Of a stretch of 64,000 nt of DNA, positions 1 through 9,426 are shown in pieces. Both the position numbers and the translations under genes were made by a program. This DNA comes from Pelagimonas sp. (GTDB taxonomy: Bacteria; Pseudomonadota; Alphaproteobacteria; Rhodobacterales; Rhodobacteraceae). The notes beneath the pieces are model-generated. The model was not told where the DNA came from, did no database searches, and was given only the letters and a program-made list of their open reading frames with translations. The stretch covers positions 124,001-188,000 of the forward strand of contig JAOASD010000031.1 of assembly GCA_025210265.1 (NCBI GenBank). The letters are read 5' to 3'. Position 1 is the stretch's first letter. Each line of letters begins with the position of its first letter.

Positions 1-1
1 C

Positions 2-2665
2 TCGATCGAAAACGAGATGAAGTCGAGCTATCTCGACTATGCGATGAGCGTGATCGTTTCCCGTGCGATTCCCGATCTGCGCGATGGTCTGAAGCCGGTG
101 CATCGCCGGATTTTGTACACGCTGTATGAAAACGGTCAGACCCGCGCCAAGCCCTACCGGAAATGCGCCACCGCCGTGGGCGACGTGATGGGCCGCTATC
201 ACCCGCATGGGGACAGCGCCATCTATGACGCTCTGGTGCGTATGGCGCAGGATTTCTCCATGTCGGTGCCGCTGATCGACGGTCAGGGCAACTTTGGTTC
301 TATGGATGGCGATCCGCCCGCCGCATATCGTTACACCGAGGCGCGCCTGCAAAAGGTGGCCGAGGCGCTGCTGGAAGATATCGACAAGGAAACTGTCGAT
401 TTTGTCCCCAACTACGCCAATGAACGCACCGAACCCACGGTTCTGCCCGCGCGCTACCCCAATGTTCTGGTCAACGGGGCCGAGGGCATCGCGGTGGGCA
501 TGGCGACCCGCATCCCGCCCCACAATCTGGGCGAAGTGATCGACGCCACGCTGGCCCTGATCGAAAACCCGGACCTGTCCAGCGAACAGCTGATCGACTA
601 TATCCCGGCGCCCGATTTCCCCACCGGCGGCATCATTCTGGGCCGTTCTGGCGCGCGCAAAGCCTATCTGGAAGGGCGCGGCAGCGTCATCATCCGCGCC
701 AAGACCAAGGTCGAGGAAATCCGCAAGGATCGCTATGCCATCATCGTCGACGAGATCCCCTATCAGGTGAACAAGGCCACGATGATCGAGCGCATCGCCG
801 AGGCCGCGCGCGACAAAAAGATCGAAGGCATCGCCCATGTTCAGGACGAATCCGACCGCGATGGCGTGCGGGTTGTTGTCGAACTGAAACGCGACGCCAC
901 CGCCGAGGTCGTGCTGAACCAGCTGTTCCGCTTTACGCCGATGCAGACCAGCTTTGCCTGCAACATGCTGGCGCTGAATGGCGGGCGGCCCGAAACGCTG
1001 ACATTGCGTGGTTTCCTGACTGCCTTCCTCGATTTCCGCGAGGATGTGGTGGCACGGCGCACCGCCTATCTGCTGCGCAAGGCGCGCGAACGCAGCCATA
1101 TCTTGTGCGGTCTGGCCGTGGCTGTCAGCAATGTGGACGAGGTCGTCGCCACGATCCGCGCGTCGCAGGATGCGGCCGAGGCCCGCGCCAAGCTGATGGA
1201 ACGCCGCTGGCCTGCCCATGAAATCCTGCCCTATATCGCGCTGATCGACGATCCGACCCATAAGGCCAACGAGGACGGCACCTATAACCTGTCCGAAACC
1301 CAGGCCCGCGCCATTCTGGAACTGCGCCTGCAGCGCCTGACCCAGCTGGGTGTCAAAGAGGTCACGGACGAGCTGGAAGAGCTGGCGAAAAAGATCAAGG
1401 ATTACCTGGACATCCTTGGCTCGCGCGAACGGATCATGGCGATCATCAGCAACGAGCTGTCCAGCATCCGCGCCGAATTTGCCGTGGACCGCCGCACCGA
1501 GATCGTCGACTGGGCCGGCGATATGGATGACGAAGACCTGATCGAACGCGAAGACATGGTCGTCACCGTCACCCAGTCTGGCTACATCAAGCGCACCGCG
1601 CTGGCCGAGTTCCGCTCGCAGAAACGCGGCGGCAAGGGCCTCTCTGGCGGCGCGATGAAGGATGATGACGTGGTGACCTCGCTCTTTGTGGCGAACACCC
1701 ACACGCAGCTGTTGTTCTTCACCACCGATGGTATGGCCTATAAGCTCAAGACATGGCGCCTGCCGCAGGGCTCGCGCATTTCCAAGGGCAAGGCGATTGT
1801 GAACATCCTGCCGATCCCGCAGGGCGTGTCGATTGCCGCGATCATGCCGGTGGATGTGCCCGAGGATGACTGGGATGATCTGCAGATCGTCTTTGCCACC
1901 TCCAAGGGCTCGGTCCGGCGTAACCGCCTGTCGGATTTCACAAATGTGAAGTCGAACGGCAAGATCGCCATGAAGTTCGAGGGCGAGGACGAAGACACCC
2001 GCCTGATCAATGCGCGCATTTGTTCCGAAGAGGATGATGTGATGCTGGTGACCAATTCCGGCCGCGCGATCCGCTTCCCCGTGCCGGATGTGCGGGTGTT
2101 CAACTCGCGCAATTCGACCGGTGTGCGTGGCGTCAAGTTGAGCGGCGAGGATGAGGTCGTGTCCATGTCCGTGATCCGCCATTTCGATGCGGAAAGCGAC
2201 GAGCGGGCCTCTTACCTCAAGATGCGCCGCGCCATGGCCGGTGTGTCGGATGAAGAGGCGCAGGCCGAAGAGGATGGCGACGCCAACAGCCTGCTGTCGC
2301 AGGAACGCTACGCGGAAATGTCGGCGGCGGAAAACCTGATCCTGACCATCACTGCAGAGGGCGCGGGCAAGCTCAGCTCGTCCCATGACTACCCTGTGCG
2401 CGGGCGCGGTGGCATGGGTGTAACCGCGTGGGAGAAATCCATGCGTACCGGCCCGATCATCGCGTCCTTCCCGGTGGAGCTGGAGGACCAGATCATGCTG
2501 GCCACTTCGACCGGGCAGTCGATCCGGGTGCCGGTGGAGGGGATTTCCTTCCGCTCGCGCAGCGCCGGGGGCGTGCGGGTGTTCAACACCGCCAAGGGCG
2601 AAGAGGTCGTGTCTGTTGCCTGGATCGCCGATCAGGGTGACGAGGACGAAACCAGCGAGGGCTAA
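2..2665 (+). CDS. gyrA: DNA gyrase subunit A (5' end outside window)
   Basis: Subunit A of type II topoisomerase, which with GyrB introduces negative supercoils. The reading frame is already open at base 2 ([16 protein letters not shown]), so the true start lies upstream and only a short N-terminal piece is missing. Counting from the Met at 17, the catalytic tyrosine of the RYTEAR motif is residue 106. The quinolone-resistance region [10 protein letters not shown] keeps the Ser and Asp that correspond to E. coli 83 and 87 (residues 67 and 71), so no classic resistance change is seen. The C-terminal DNA-wrapping domain has a GyrA box (QKRGGKG, near base 1620), which separates it from ParC. A terminator follows. 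Confidence 0.97.
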   Translation, partial: SIENEMKSSYLDYAMSVIVSRAIPDLRDGLKPVHRRILYTLYENGQTRAKPYRKCATAVGDVMGRYHPHGDSAIYDALVRMAQDFSMSVPLIDGQGNFGSMDGDPPAAYRYTEARLQKVAEALLEDIDKETVDFVPNYANERTEPTVLPARYPNVLVNGAEGIAVGMATRIPPHNLGEVIDATLALIENPDLSSEQLIDYIPAPDFPTGGIILGRSGARKAYLEGRGSVIIRAKTKVEEIRKDRYAIIVDEIPYQVNKATMIERIAEAARDKKIEGIAHVQDESDRDGVRVVVELKRDATAEVVLNQLFRFTPMQTSFACNMLALNGGRPETLTLRGFLTAFLDFREDVVARRTAYLLRKARERSHILCGLAVAVSNVDEVVATIRASQDAAEARAKLMERRWPAHEILPYIALIDDPTHKANEDGTYNLSETQARAILELRLQRLTQLGVKEVTDELEELAKKIKDYLDILGSRERIMAIISNELSSIRAEFAVDRRTEIVDWAGDMDDEDLIEREDMVVTVTQSGYIKRTALAEFRSQKRGGKGLSGGAMKDDDVVTSLFVANTHTQLLFFTTDGMAYKLKTWRLPQGSRISKGKAIVNILPIPQGVSIAAIMPVDVPEDDWDDLQIVFATSKGSVRRNRLSDFTNVKSNGKIAMKFEGEDEDTRLINARICSEEDDVMLVTNSGRAIRFPVPDVRVFNSRNSTGVRGVKLSGEDEVVSMSVIRHFDAESDERASYLKMRRAMAGVSDEEAQAEEDGDANSLLSQERYAEMSAAENLILTITAEGAGKLSSSHDYPVRGRGGMGVTAWEKSMRTGPIIASFPVELEDQIMLATSTGQSIRVPVEGISFRSRSAGGVRVFNTAKGEEVVSVAWIADQGDEDETSEG

Positions 2666-2687
2666 ACCCACCGCAGGTCACAGAAAA

Positions 2688-2722
2688 ACGGGGCAGGGGC
2701 CATGCGGTCGCTGCCCTTTTTT
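2688..2722 (+). terminator. Rho-independent terminator of gyrA
   Basis: GGGCAG (2691-2696) pairs with CTGCCC (2711-2716), followed by six T residues. It lies 25 bases after the gyrA stop. Confidence 0.8.
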
Positions 2723-2734
2723 GTGGGGTGGAAC

Positions 2735-2753
2735 GGTGGGTTGAAAACCCACC
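2735..2753. repeat. REP-like palindrome
   Basis: GGTGGGTT, GAA, AACCCACC is a perfect 8-bp inverted repeat followed by CTACGG. Short palindromes with a GTGGGTT...AACCCAC core recur between genes in many proteobacterial genomes. It sits in the 445-base gyrA-cysS gap, which also holds a second C/G-rich hairpin near 2810-2835 and the cysS leader. Confidence 0.5.
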
Positions 2754-2921
2754 CTACGGCGCGTTGCGCAAGGGTGCAGGCACAAGTCGGCAAAGCCGAC
2801 CAGCCCCCGACCCTCCCCACGGGAGGGGGCTTCACCCCCACCCTGGGTCGCGGGCTGAACATTGTTGCGGGGCGGATCGGCGTGGCGGAGCGCAAGGGCG
2901 CATTGCCTGCCCATCCTCCCC

Positions 2922-2950
2922 TTGCGCGCCCTTTAAACCCCCGCTACACA
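2922..2950 (+). promoter_or_regulatory. Candidate promoter of the cysS leader transcript
   Basis: TTGCGC (2922-2927), a 17-base spacer and TACACA (2945-2950). The expected start, about seven bases downstream, is 2957. That is the A of the leader-peptide ATG, so the leader would be translated as a leaderless mRNA. This is inference from spacing only. Confidence 0.5.
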
Positions 2951-2956
2951 TCCCCC

Positions 2957-2998
2957 ATGACCCTGAGCTGCACCATTATTTGTTGCATTACCCCCTGA
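2957..2998 (+). CDS. Cysteine-rich leader peptide upstream of cysS
   Basis: A 13-residue frame, MTLSCTIICCITP, with three Cys codons (2969, 2981 and 2984, the last two adjacent), ending in TGA at 2996. No Shine-Dalgarno precedes it, but a promoter-like pair places the transcript start at its ATG. The stop is two bases before a pair of mutually exclusive hairpins, and the next gene is cysteinyl-tRNA synthetase. Known parallels are the Trp leader of trpE in alphaproteobacteria, which is leaderless in rhizobia, and Cys leader peptides of actinobacteria. The expected role is to sense charged tRNA-Cys by ribosome stalling. Function is inferred; the sequence features are directly visible. Confidence 0.65.
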   Translation: MTLSCTIICCITP

Positions 2999-3000
2999 CC

Positions 3001-3019
3001 GGATCGGCACCCCCGATCC
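3001..3019 (+). promoter_or_regulatory. Antiterminator hairpin of the cysS attenuator
   Basis: GGATCGG (3001-3007) and CCGATCC (3013-3019) form a perfect 7-bp stem with a five-base loop. Its 5' arm and loop contain the bases needed for the 5' arm of the terminator hairpin at 3005-3031, so the two cannot form together. Confidence 0.6.
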
Positions 3020-3037
3020 CGGCGGGTGCTGTTTTGT
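3005..3037 (+). terminator. Attenuator terminator hairpin before cysS
   Basis: CGGCACCC (3005-3012) pairs with GGGTGCTG (3024-3031), eight pairs with one G-U, followed by TTTTGT. It lies between the Cys leader peptide and cysS. The U-tract is short, so termination may be partial. Confidence 0.6.
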
Positions 3038-3110
3038 CTCTCAGGTCTCTATTCCCATCCTGAAGCGAAGTTGCTAAGCCCGCCGCGAAGCGCCCGAGCG
3101 AGGATGAGAG

Positions 3111-4502
3111 ATGGATATCAAACTCACCAACACATTGACCCGCAAGAAAGAGCTGTTCCAGCCGATCGACCCGACGCATGTGCGGCTCTATCTTTGTGGG
3201 CCGACGGTCTATGACCGGGCGCATCTGGGCAATGCCCGGCCAGTCGTGGTGTTTGACGTGCTGCAACGGCTGCTGCGCCATGCCTATGGGCAGGACTCCG
3301 TGACCTATGTGCGCAACTTCACAGATGTGGATGACAAGATCAACGCCACCGCGCTGCAGCGCCAGCAGGCCGGGGCCAAAGGCACGCTGGAAGAGCTGGT
3401 GCAGGAACGCACCGATGAAACCATCGCTTGGTATCACGCGGATATGGATGCGCTTGGTGCCGCGCGCCCCGATCATGAACCGCGCGCAACCCAGTATATC
3501 GCCCAGATGATCACCATGATCGAAGGGCTGATCGAGGCAGGCCATGCCTATGCCGCCGAGGGCCACGCGCTGTTTTCCGTCGACAGCTATGCGGAGTATG
3601 GCCGCCTGTCCGGGCGCTCCGTCGATGACATGATCGCAGGCGCACGGGTCGAGGTCGCGCCCTACAAGAAAAATCCGATGGATTTTGTCCTGTGGAAACC
3701 CTCCAGCGATGAGCTGCCCGGCTGGGACAGCCCCTGGGGGCGCGGGCGTCCGGGCTGGCATATCGAATGCTCGGCCATGAGCTATGAGCTGCTGGGGGCG
3801 AGCTTTGACATCCATGGCGGCGGCAATGACCTGCAATTCCCGCATCATGAAAACGAGATCGCGCAAAGCTGCTGCGCCCATCCCAAGGCGTCTTTTGCCA
3901 ATGTCTGGCTGCATAATGAAATGTTGCAGGTCGAGGGCAAGAAGATGTCCAAATCGCTGGGCAATTTCTTTACCGTGCGCGATCTGCTGGATCAGGGCGT
4001 GCCGGGCGAGGTGATCCGCTATGTGTTCCTGTCCACCCATTATCGCAAGCCGATGGACTGGACGGAGAAAAAGCGTGACGAGGCCGAGGCGACGCTGCGC
4101 AAGTGGCGGGCGCTGACAGCGGGCATCGAACCCGCCGCCACCGCTGCGCCCGAAGTGATCGCGGCGCTTGCGGATGACCTGAACACAGCGGGCGCTTTGA
4201 CGGCGTTGCACAAACTGGCAAGCGCGGGGGATGCGGCGGGGCTGCTGGCTTCGGCGCAGATGCTGGGCCTGCTGGGCGCGGATCTGGGTGGCTGGGACGC
4301 GGTCACGGTCGATCTGAGCGGGCTGGCCGACAAGCTGGCGGATCTGCGCGCGCAGGCCATGGAAAGCAAGGATTTCTCGGGCGTGGATGCGATGAAACAG
4401 GCGCTGGTCGCCGCCGGGGTCGAGGTGCGTATGTCCAAGGCCGGGGTCGAGCTGGTCGCTGGCACGGGTTTTGACGCGGCCAAGCTGGAAGACCTGAAGT
4501 GA
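3111..4502 (+). CDS. cysS: Cysteinyl-tRNA synthetase
   Basis: Charges tRNA-Cys with cysteine in the cytoplasm. It is a class I enzyme of 463 residues, the usual length. The signature is complete: zinc ligand Cys29 in CGPTVYD, the HIGH-type HLGN at 38-41, the catalytic-domain segment [10 protein letters not shown], the zinc-site [15 protein letters not shown] and KMSKS at 278-282. The C-terminal anticodon-binding helical region is alanine-rich and divergent. A purine-rich ribosome site (gaggatgagag) precedes the ATG. The 150-base leader carries a Cys-codon peptide and alternative hairpins, so expression probably responds to Cys-tRNA charging. The next gene is 141 bases away. Confidence 0.97.
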   Translation: MDIKLTNTLTRKKELFQPIDPTHVRLYLCGPTVYDRAHLGNARPVVVFDVLQRLLRHAYGQDSVTYVRNFTDVDDKINATALQRQQAGAKGTLEELVQERTDETIAWYHADMDALGAARPDHEPRATQYIAQMITMIEGLIEAGHAYAAEGHALFSVDSYAEYGRLSGRSVDDMIAGARVEVAPYKKNPMDFVLWKPSSDELPGWDSPWGRGRPGWHIECSAMSYELLGASFDIHGGGNDLQFPHHENEIAQSCCAHPKASFANVWLHNEMLQVEGKKMSKSLGNFFTVRDLLDQGVPGEVIRYVFLSTHYRKPMDWTEKKRDEAEATLRKWRALTAGIEPAATAAPEVIAALADDLNTAGALTALHKLASAGDAAGLLASAQMLGLLGADLGGWDAVTVDLSGLADKLADLRAQAMESKDFSGVDAMKQALVAAGVEVRMSKAGVELVAGTGFDAAKLEDLK

Positions 4503-4523
4503 GTGTTTGTCACAAGGGGATTG

Positions 4524-4569
4524 CCCGGCGCTGACGCCGGGCCGCGCCCGACCCGCCCCCCAGGGCGGG
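4524..4569. repeat. Two GC hairpins after cysS
   Basis: CCCGGCG (4524-4530) pairs with CGCCGGG (4535-4541) around CTGA. CCCGCCC (4552-4558) pairs with GGGCGGG (4563-4569). No T-run follows. They could slow transcription after cysS or belong to the dispersed intergenic hairpins of this genome. Confidence 0.45.
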
Positions 4570-4643
4570 CGCTTTGCACCCACCCTCGGGCCGGGCGCGA
4601 CCCTGAACAAACGATAGAAACAGAAGACAAAAGGGAAAACGGC

Positions 4644-6263
4644 ATGTCCAAGGACCGTCTGTACCTATATGACACCACTTTGCGCGACGGGCAGCAGACC
4701 CAGGGCGTGCAGTTTTCAACCGAGGAAAAGCTGCGGATCACCGCCGCGCTGGACGCGCTGGGGATTGATTACATCGAGGGTGGCTGGCCCGGTGCCAATC
4801 CCACGGATTCCGAGTTTTTCGAAACGGTGCCCGCCACCCGCGCGCGCATGACAGCCTTTGGCATGACCAAGCGGGCCGGGCGCTCGGCCGCCAATGACGA
4901 TGTGCTGGCCGGTGTGATGAATGCGGGCACGGGCGCGGTCTGTCTGGTCGGCAAAAGCCATGATTTCCACGTGACAAAGGCGCTTGGCATCACGCTGGAG
5001 GAAAATGTCGAAAACATTCGCGCCAGCATGGCCCATATCGTGGCGCAAGGGCGCGAAGCTCTGCTGGATGCGGAACATTTCTTTGACGGTTACAAGGCCA
5101 ACGAGCCCTATGCGCTGGACTGCCTGAAGGCCGCCTATGATGCGGGCGCGCGCTGGATCGTGCTCTGTGATACGAATGGCGGCACTCTGCCCTCTGAGAT
5201 CGGAGAAATTGTCGCCGAGGTGATCGCGGCGGGCATTCCCGGCGATCACATCGGCATCCACACCCATAATGACACGGAAAACGCCGTGGCCGGATCGCTG
5301 GCCGCGATCGAGGCGGGCGCGCGTCAGGTGCAGGGCACGCTGAACGGTCTGGGCGAACGCTGCGGCAATGCCAATCTGATTTCGCTGATCCCGACGCTCT
5401 TGCTGAAACCGCGCTATGCAGATCGGTTTGACACCGGCGTCCCCGTGGAAAACCTGCGCGATCTGACCCGGATCAGCCGAATGCTGGATGACATCCTGAA
5501 CCGCGTGCCCTCTCGGCAGGCGGCCTATGTGGGGGCCTCGGCCTTTACCCATAAATCCGGGCTTCATGCCAGCGCGATCCTCAAGGATCCGACCACTTAT
5601 GAACATGTAGAGCCCACCCTGATCGGCAATCAGCGCATGATCCCCATGTCCAATCAGGCGGGCCAGTCCAACCTGCGCCGCCGTCTGGCCGATGCCGGGT
5701 TGGAGGTCGCGCCGGACAACCCGGCTTTGCCGCGTATTCTGGAACGGATCAAATCGCGCGAGGCGGCGGGCTATTCCTATGACACCGCGCAGGCCAGTTT
5801 CGAATTGCTGGCGCGGGACGAGCTGGGCCTGCTGCCCGAGTTTTTCGAGGTCAAACGCTACCGCGTCAGCGTGGAACGGCGTAAAAACAAATATGACAGG
5901 ATGGTCAGCCTCTCCGAGGCGGTGGTCGTGGTCAAAATCGACGGCGAGAAAAAACTGTCCGTCAGCGAAAGCATGGACGAGGCGGGCTGTGACCGCGGCC
6001 CTGTGAACGCGCTGGCCAAGGCGCTGGCCAAGGATCTGGGTCCTTATCAGGCGATCATCGACGACATGCGGCTGGTGGATTTCAAGGTGCGCATCACCCA
6101 GGGCGGGACCGAGGCCGTGACCCGCGTGACCATCGACAGCGAAGATGGCGAGGGCCTGCGCTGGTCCACCGTCGGCGTCAGCGCGAACATCGTGGATGCC
6201 AGCTTTGAGGCGCTGCTGGATGCGGTGCGCTGGAAGCTGGTGCGCGATACGGCCCGGGGCTAA
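4644..6263 (+). CDS. cimA: Citramalate synthase
   Basis: Condenses acetyl-CoA with pyruvate to (R)-citramalate, a route to 2-oxobutyrate and isoleucine that bypasses threonine. The 539-residue protein has the DRE-TIM layout: DTTLRDG at residues 10-16, the metal-binding HTHND motif, and the NGLGERCGNA loop shared with isopropylmalate and homocitrate synthases. A C-terminal LeuA-type dimer domain (about 390-539) is the usual site of feedback control. The overall pattern fits the citramalate synthase subgroup better than LeuA, but substrate choice cannot be proved from sequence. I chose the ATG at 4644 because it follows AAAAGGG; an upstream in-frame start at 4503 would add a low-quality extension. 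Confidence 0.88.
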   Translation: MSKDRLYLYDTTLRDGQQTQGVQFSTEEKLRITAALDALGIDYIEGGWPGANPTDSEFFETVPATRARMTAFGMTKRAGRSAANDDVLAGVMNAGTGAVCLVGKSHDFHVTKALGITLEENVENIRASMAHIVAQGREALLDAEHFFDGYKANEPYALDCLKAAYDAGARWIVLCDTNGGTLPSEIGEIVAEVIAAGIPGDHIGIHTHNDTENAVAGSLAAIEAGARQVQGTLNGLGERCGNANLISLIPTLLLKPRYADRFDTGVPVENLRDLTRISRMLDDILNRVPSRQAAYVGASAFTHKSGLHASAILKDPTTYEHVEPTLIGNQRMIPMSNQAGQSNLRRRLADAGLEVAPDNPALPRILERIKSREAAGYSYDTAQASFELLARDELGLLPEFFEVKRYRVSVERRKNKYDRMVSLSEAVVVVKIDGEKKLSVSESMDEAGCDRGPVNALAKALAKDLGPYQAIIDDMRLVDFKVRITQGGTEAVTRVTIDSEDGEGLRWSTVGVSANIVDASFEALLDAVRWKLVRDTARG

Positions 6264-6293
6264 ACCCATGCCGCGCAAAAAGGGACCCACCGC

Positions 6294-7079
6294 ATGAGCG
6301 ACCCGTTTGCCGACAACCCGGATCTGGTCGCCTGCGCGGAAATGGTGCGCAAATCCGACCCGGATCGCTTTGCTGCGGCCATGGCCGCGCCGGTCGCTGC
6401 GCGGGTGGTGCTGTTCCCGATTTACGCGATGAATCTTGAGGTCGCCCGCGCCCCCTGGGCGAGCGCCGAACCGATCATCGTGCAGATGCGCCTGCAATAT
6501 TGGCGCGATCTGTTGGAAGATATCCACGCCCGTCAGGTGATCCGCCATCACGAAGTGGCGACGCCGCTGGCGCTGGTGCTTGGCGGGCAAGACACGGCCG
6601 CGCTGCAGGATATGATCACCGCGCGCGAAGGCGACATGGAGCGCGCGCCTTTCGCTGATGAGGACGCGCTCTGGACCTATCTGGAACAGACCGCCGGGGC
6701 GCTGGCGCTCAGCGCGGCAGAGGCGCTTGGGTCAGATGTGACCTCGCACAGGGGGGCAGTGCTGGCCTGGGCGCGGGCGGCTGGGCTGGTGCGCTATCTG
6801 CAGGCGGTTCCGCAGCTGGAAGCGCAGGGCAAGCTGCCCTTGCCCGATGGGCGGCCCGAGGCGCTGCAGGCGCTGGCCGCCACGGCGCTAAAGGATCTGC
6901 GCGCCGCCGGCTCCCTGCGCCGCCTGCGCCGCAATCTTGGCCCCGGTGGCGCGGCTTTGCTGGAATTTTGGCAGGCCAAACCGCTGTTGCAATTGGTGCT
7001 GCGCGACCCGGCAGCGGTGAGCGATGGACGTCTGACGTTAAGCGGATTTGCCCGGCATCTGCGGCTGGCGCTGAGCTAA
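6294..7079 (+). CDS. Squalene/phytoene synthase family protein
   Basis: A 261-residue all-helical protein of the squalene/phytoene synthase superfamily, closest in style to the short NDUFAF6-like branch that in mitochondria helps complex I assembly. The segment LQYWRDLLEDI resembles one of the family's prenyl-binding helices, but the two clear DxxxD metal motifs of true phytoene synthases are not obvious. No carotenoid or hopanoid genes lie nearby, and I would not assign an isoprenoid reaction. It starts 30 bases after the citramalate synthase gene on the same strand and is probably cotranscribed. Confidence 0.7.
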   Translation: MSDPFADNPDLVACAEMVRKSDPDRFAAAMAAPVAARVVLFPIYAMNLEVARAPWASAEPIIVQMRLQYWRDLLEDIHARQVIRHHEVATPLALVLGGQDTAALQDMITAREGDMERAPFADEDALWTYLEQTAGALALSAAEALGSDVTSHRGAVLAWARAAGLVRYLQAVPQLEAQGKLPLPDGRPEALQALAATALKDLRAAGSLRRLRRNLGPGGAALLEFWQAKPLLQLVLRDPAAVSDGRLTLSGFARHLRLALS

Positions 7080-7167
7080 GCCTCACATTTTTAGCTGCTG
7101 CGCAGCAGAGGGGGCTCTGCCCCCATCGCTTTTAGCGACAGCTCATCCAGCTCGCCTTTGGCGAGAC

Positions 7168-7195
7168 CCCGGAGTATTTTGCCAAAGAGAAGAAA
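7168..7195 (+). repeat. Dispersed intergenic repeat, copy 1
   Basis: CCCGGAGTATTTTGCC followed by aaagagaagaaac. It is one of eight related copies in the window with the core GGNGTATTTTGNCCAAGAAGAAG, all between genes. A minus-strand partial copy lies at 7219-7239. It is preceded by three-base-loop hairpins at 7092-7135. Confidence 0.5.
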
Positions 7196-7252
7196 CAGGG
7201 CGCGCGTGCCTGTTTCTCTGCTTTCTCAAATACCCATAGCGCGGCGGTTGGA

Positions 7253-8485
7253 TCAGGCAGTCACGTCTTTGGGGCGCAGAACCAGCCAGATCAGCGCGCC
7301 ACCGGCAAGGGCAAGGAAGGGTGCCATGGCGAGGTTCACCGCCATCCAGCCATCCTGCGCATTCCCGCCCGAGCAGTTCATCAGCCCGCCCGAGGCCAGC
7401 GAGGCAAAGGTCACACCGCCAAAGACCAGCAGGTCGTTGAGGCCCTGCATCCGGCCGCGCTCATGCGGTTCATGCGCGCCTGCCAGCATGGTTGTGGCAC
7501 CGATAAAGCCGAAATTCCAGCCGATCCCTAGCAGGATCAGCGCGACAAAGAATTGCTCCAGTTCGACACCGGACAGGGCCACGGCCCCGGCACCTGCCAG
7601 CACGACCAGCCCGGCGGCGACGATCTTTTCCACGCCAAAGCGCGCGATCAGGTGACCGGTGAAAAAGCTGGGCACATACATGGCCAGCACATGGGCTGTG
7701 ACCACATTGGCCGCATCGCCCGTGTCAAAGCCACAGCCGACCACCGCCAGCGGAGTCGAGGTCATCACCAGGTTCATCAGCGCGTAAGACACCATGGCGC
7801 AGATCACCGCCACGGCGATCCGGGGGGTGGCCAGCAATTCGCGGCGGCTGCGGCCTTTGGGCATGTCCGCCGAGACCGGGGCCGGGGTGGGGATATCCAG
7901 CAGCAGGAACAGAAAGACCCCGACCGCATTCAATCCGATCACCGCCAGATAGGTGCCAAGGAACGGGATCACATAGGCTTCGGCGGTGAATTTCACCAGC
8001 TGCGGCCCGATCAGCGCCGCTGCCAGACCGCCTGCCATGACATAGGAAATGGCCTTTGGGCGGAACTCTTCCGAGGCGGTGTCGGCCGCAGCGAAACGAT
8101 AAAACCCATGGGCCGACATATACACGCCGGTCAGAAAGCTGCCCGCAAGGAAGATCGGGAAAGACCCAAGATACAGCCCATAGGCCCCGACCATGCCGCC
8201 CAGTGCACCAAACAATGCGCCGATGGCAAAGCCGATCCTGCGCCCCCATTTCTGCATCGCGCCTGAAACCGGGGTGGCAGCCAACATGCTGCCCAGAACG
8301 ATCAGCGAGATCGGCAGGGTGGCATAGCAGGGGTTCGGGGCCAGCGATTGCCCGGCCAATCCGCCGACGGTGAACAGCATTGGCATTTGCGCCCCCAGGA
8401 TCGCCTGCGCGCCCACCAGCACGGCGACATTGCGTTTGGCGCGGCGATCGTCGGGGCGGGTTTGGGCGTCAGAAATCTGGGTCAT
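7253..8485 (-). CDS. MFS transporter, YcaD/YfmO-like twelve-helix carrier
   Basis: Major facilitator family permease of 410 residues with about twelve hydrophobic segments, starting near residue 20 (VAVLVGAQAILG). The loop between helices 2 and 3 holds the family-like QKWGRRIGF. Substrate unknown; the general build suggests a drug or metabolite exporter. I placed the start at the Met at 8485 (MTQISDAQTRPDD); a longer form beginning at 8584 would add 33 residues of Pro/His-rich sequence with no membrane segment. Neither start has a strong ribosome site. It is transcribed convergently with the gene ending at 7079, and the 173-base gap contains hairpins and two copies of the dispersed repeat. 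Confidence 0.8.
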   Translation of the reverse strand: MTQISDAQTRPDDRRAKRNVAVLVGAQAILGAQMPMLFTVGGLAGQSLAPNPCYATLPISLIVLGSMLAATPVSGAMQKWGRRIGFAIGALFGALGGMVGAYGLYLGSFPIFLAGSFLTGVYMSAHGFYRFAAADTASEEFRPKAISYVMAGGLAAALIGPQLVKFTAEAYVIPFLGTYLAVIGLNAVGVFLFLLLDIPTPAPVSADMPKGRSRRELLATPRIAVAVICAMVSYALMNLVMTSTPLAVVGCGFDTGDAANVVTAHVLAMYVPSFFTGHLIARFGVEKIVAAGLVVLAGAGAVALSGVELEQFFVALILLGIGWNFGFIGATTMLAGAHEPHERGRMQGLNDLLVFGGVTFASLASGGLMNCSGGNAQDGWMAVNLAMAPFLALAGGALIWLVLRPKDVTA

Positions 8486-8745
8486 GTCAGAATGGGTAGA
8501 ACCGGGGCGCAAGACGCGCAAGGGGCTTGGGCTGGGCAGATCCGGGATCGTGTCGATTGCATGGCTGATATGCGCATGGATCATGGCTGCGTGATCCTGT
8601 TCTGGCCTGAGGGCAGATCTGCCCTTCAGGCGCGCGTGTAACCCGGATCATGCGGGAAATTGTTTTCTTCGCCGCGAGAGGCTTGCGTTGCGGACCTGTC
8701 TTCGTACTCATGGGAAAACGGTGGGGCGTAAAGAAGGGCACAGAA

Positions 8746-9426
8746 ATGGCGCAGGCAGGACCACTGGATCTGGTCGAAACCTCAGGAACCGGGCGGTTGA
8801 TCCGGGGTGACGCCTGTATTTCTGAGGGGGTCGATTGGCTCAGCGCGCAGGATCCGCGCTGGCGCGCTGCGCATGATGAAATCCTGTCCGAAGTCGGCCC
8901 GCTGCCTCTGCGCCTGCGCCCGGACGGGTTTGCCCAGCTGCTTCAGGCGATCACCAGCCAGCAGGTCAGCGTGGCCTCGGCCCGCGCGATCTGGGCCAGG
9001 CTGGAGGCCGCCAATATGACCGCCCCAGGTCCGATCCTGCAGACCAGCGACGAAGACCTGCGCGCCCTTGGCCTGTCGCGGCAAAAGGCGCGCTATGCCC
9101 GCGCGCTGGCCGAGGCGGCGATCGACTATGACGCCCTGCGCGCCGCGCCCACAGATGATGTCATAAAAACGCTCACCGCAGTCACGGGCATCGGCATCTG
9201 GACCGCAGAAATCTACGCTATGTTCAGCCTGGCCCGCGCCGATATCTTTGCCCCCGGTGATCTGGCCCTGCAGGAAGGCGCGCGGCTGCTGTTTGATCTG
9301 CCGGACCGCCCCAAGGACCGCGCCCTGCGTCAGATGGCCCTTGACTGGTCGCCCTGGAGATCGGTTGCGGCGCGGCTGCTCTGGGCCTACTACCATGTGA
9401 GAAAACAGAGGGAGGGTCTGGCGTGA
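8746..9426 (+). CDS. DNA-3-methyladenine glycosylase II (AlkA-type, HhH-GPD)
   Basis: A base-excision repair enzyme that removes alkylated bases such as 3-methyladenine. The 226-residue protein shows the helix-hairpin-helix segment VTGIGIWTAEIY followed by the GPD loop, with the catalytic Asp in FAPGDLALQ. It is shorter than E. coli AlkA because it lacks the N-terminal TBP-like domain, as in many alphaproteobacteria. The start at 8746 follows AAGAAGGG; the frame is open to 8650 but that extension is Arg-rich and without homology signs. Its stop overlaps the start of the esterase gene by four bases (GTGA), so the two are translationally coupled. Confidence 0.88.
   Translation: MAQAGPLDLVETSGTGRLIRGDACISEGVDWLSAQDPRWRAAHDEILSEVGPLPLRLRPDGFAQLLQAITSQQVSVASARAIWARLEAANMTAPGPILQTSDEDLRALGLSRQKARYARALAEAAIDYDALRAAPTDDVIKTLTAVTGIGIWTAEIYAMFSLARADIFAPGDLALQEGARLLFDLPDRPKDRALRQMALDWSPWRSVAARLLWAYYHVRKQREGLA

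Noticed and set aside
17..2665. Possible quinolone-resistance change in GyrA
   Set aside because: The Ser and Asp of the resistance-determining region are both the susceptible forms.
2702..3063. Two overlapping plus-strand frames of 98-111 codons between gyrA and cysS
   Set aside because: They run through a terminator, a REP-like palindrome and the attenuator hairpins; composition is Pro/His/Arg-rich without homology signs.
2988..4610. Long minus-strand frame opposite cysS
   Set aside because: The sequence is His/Arg/Gln-rich without any domain, while the plus strand is an unmistakable cysteinyl-tRNA synthetase. It is antisense shadow coding caused by high GC.
4716..6590. Long minus-strand frame opposite the citramalate synthase gene
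   Set aside because: Same shadow effect; no start signals or family features, and it crosses the end of one real gene and the beginning of the next.
7158..8266. Plus-strand frames opposite the first MFS gene
   Set aside because: His/Gln/Arg-rich shadows of a clear twelve-helix membrane protein on the minus strand.
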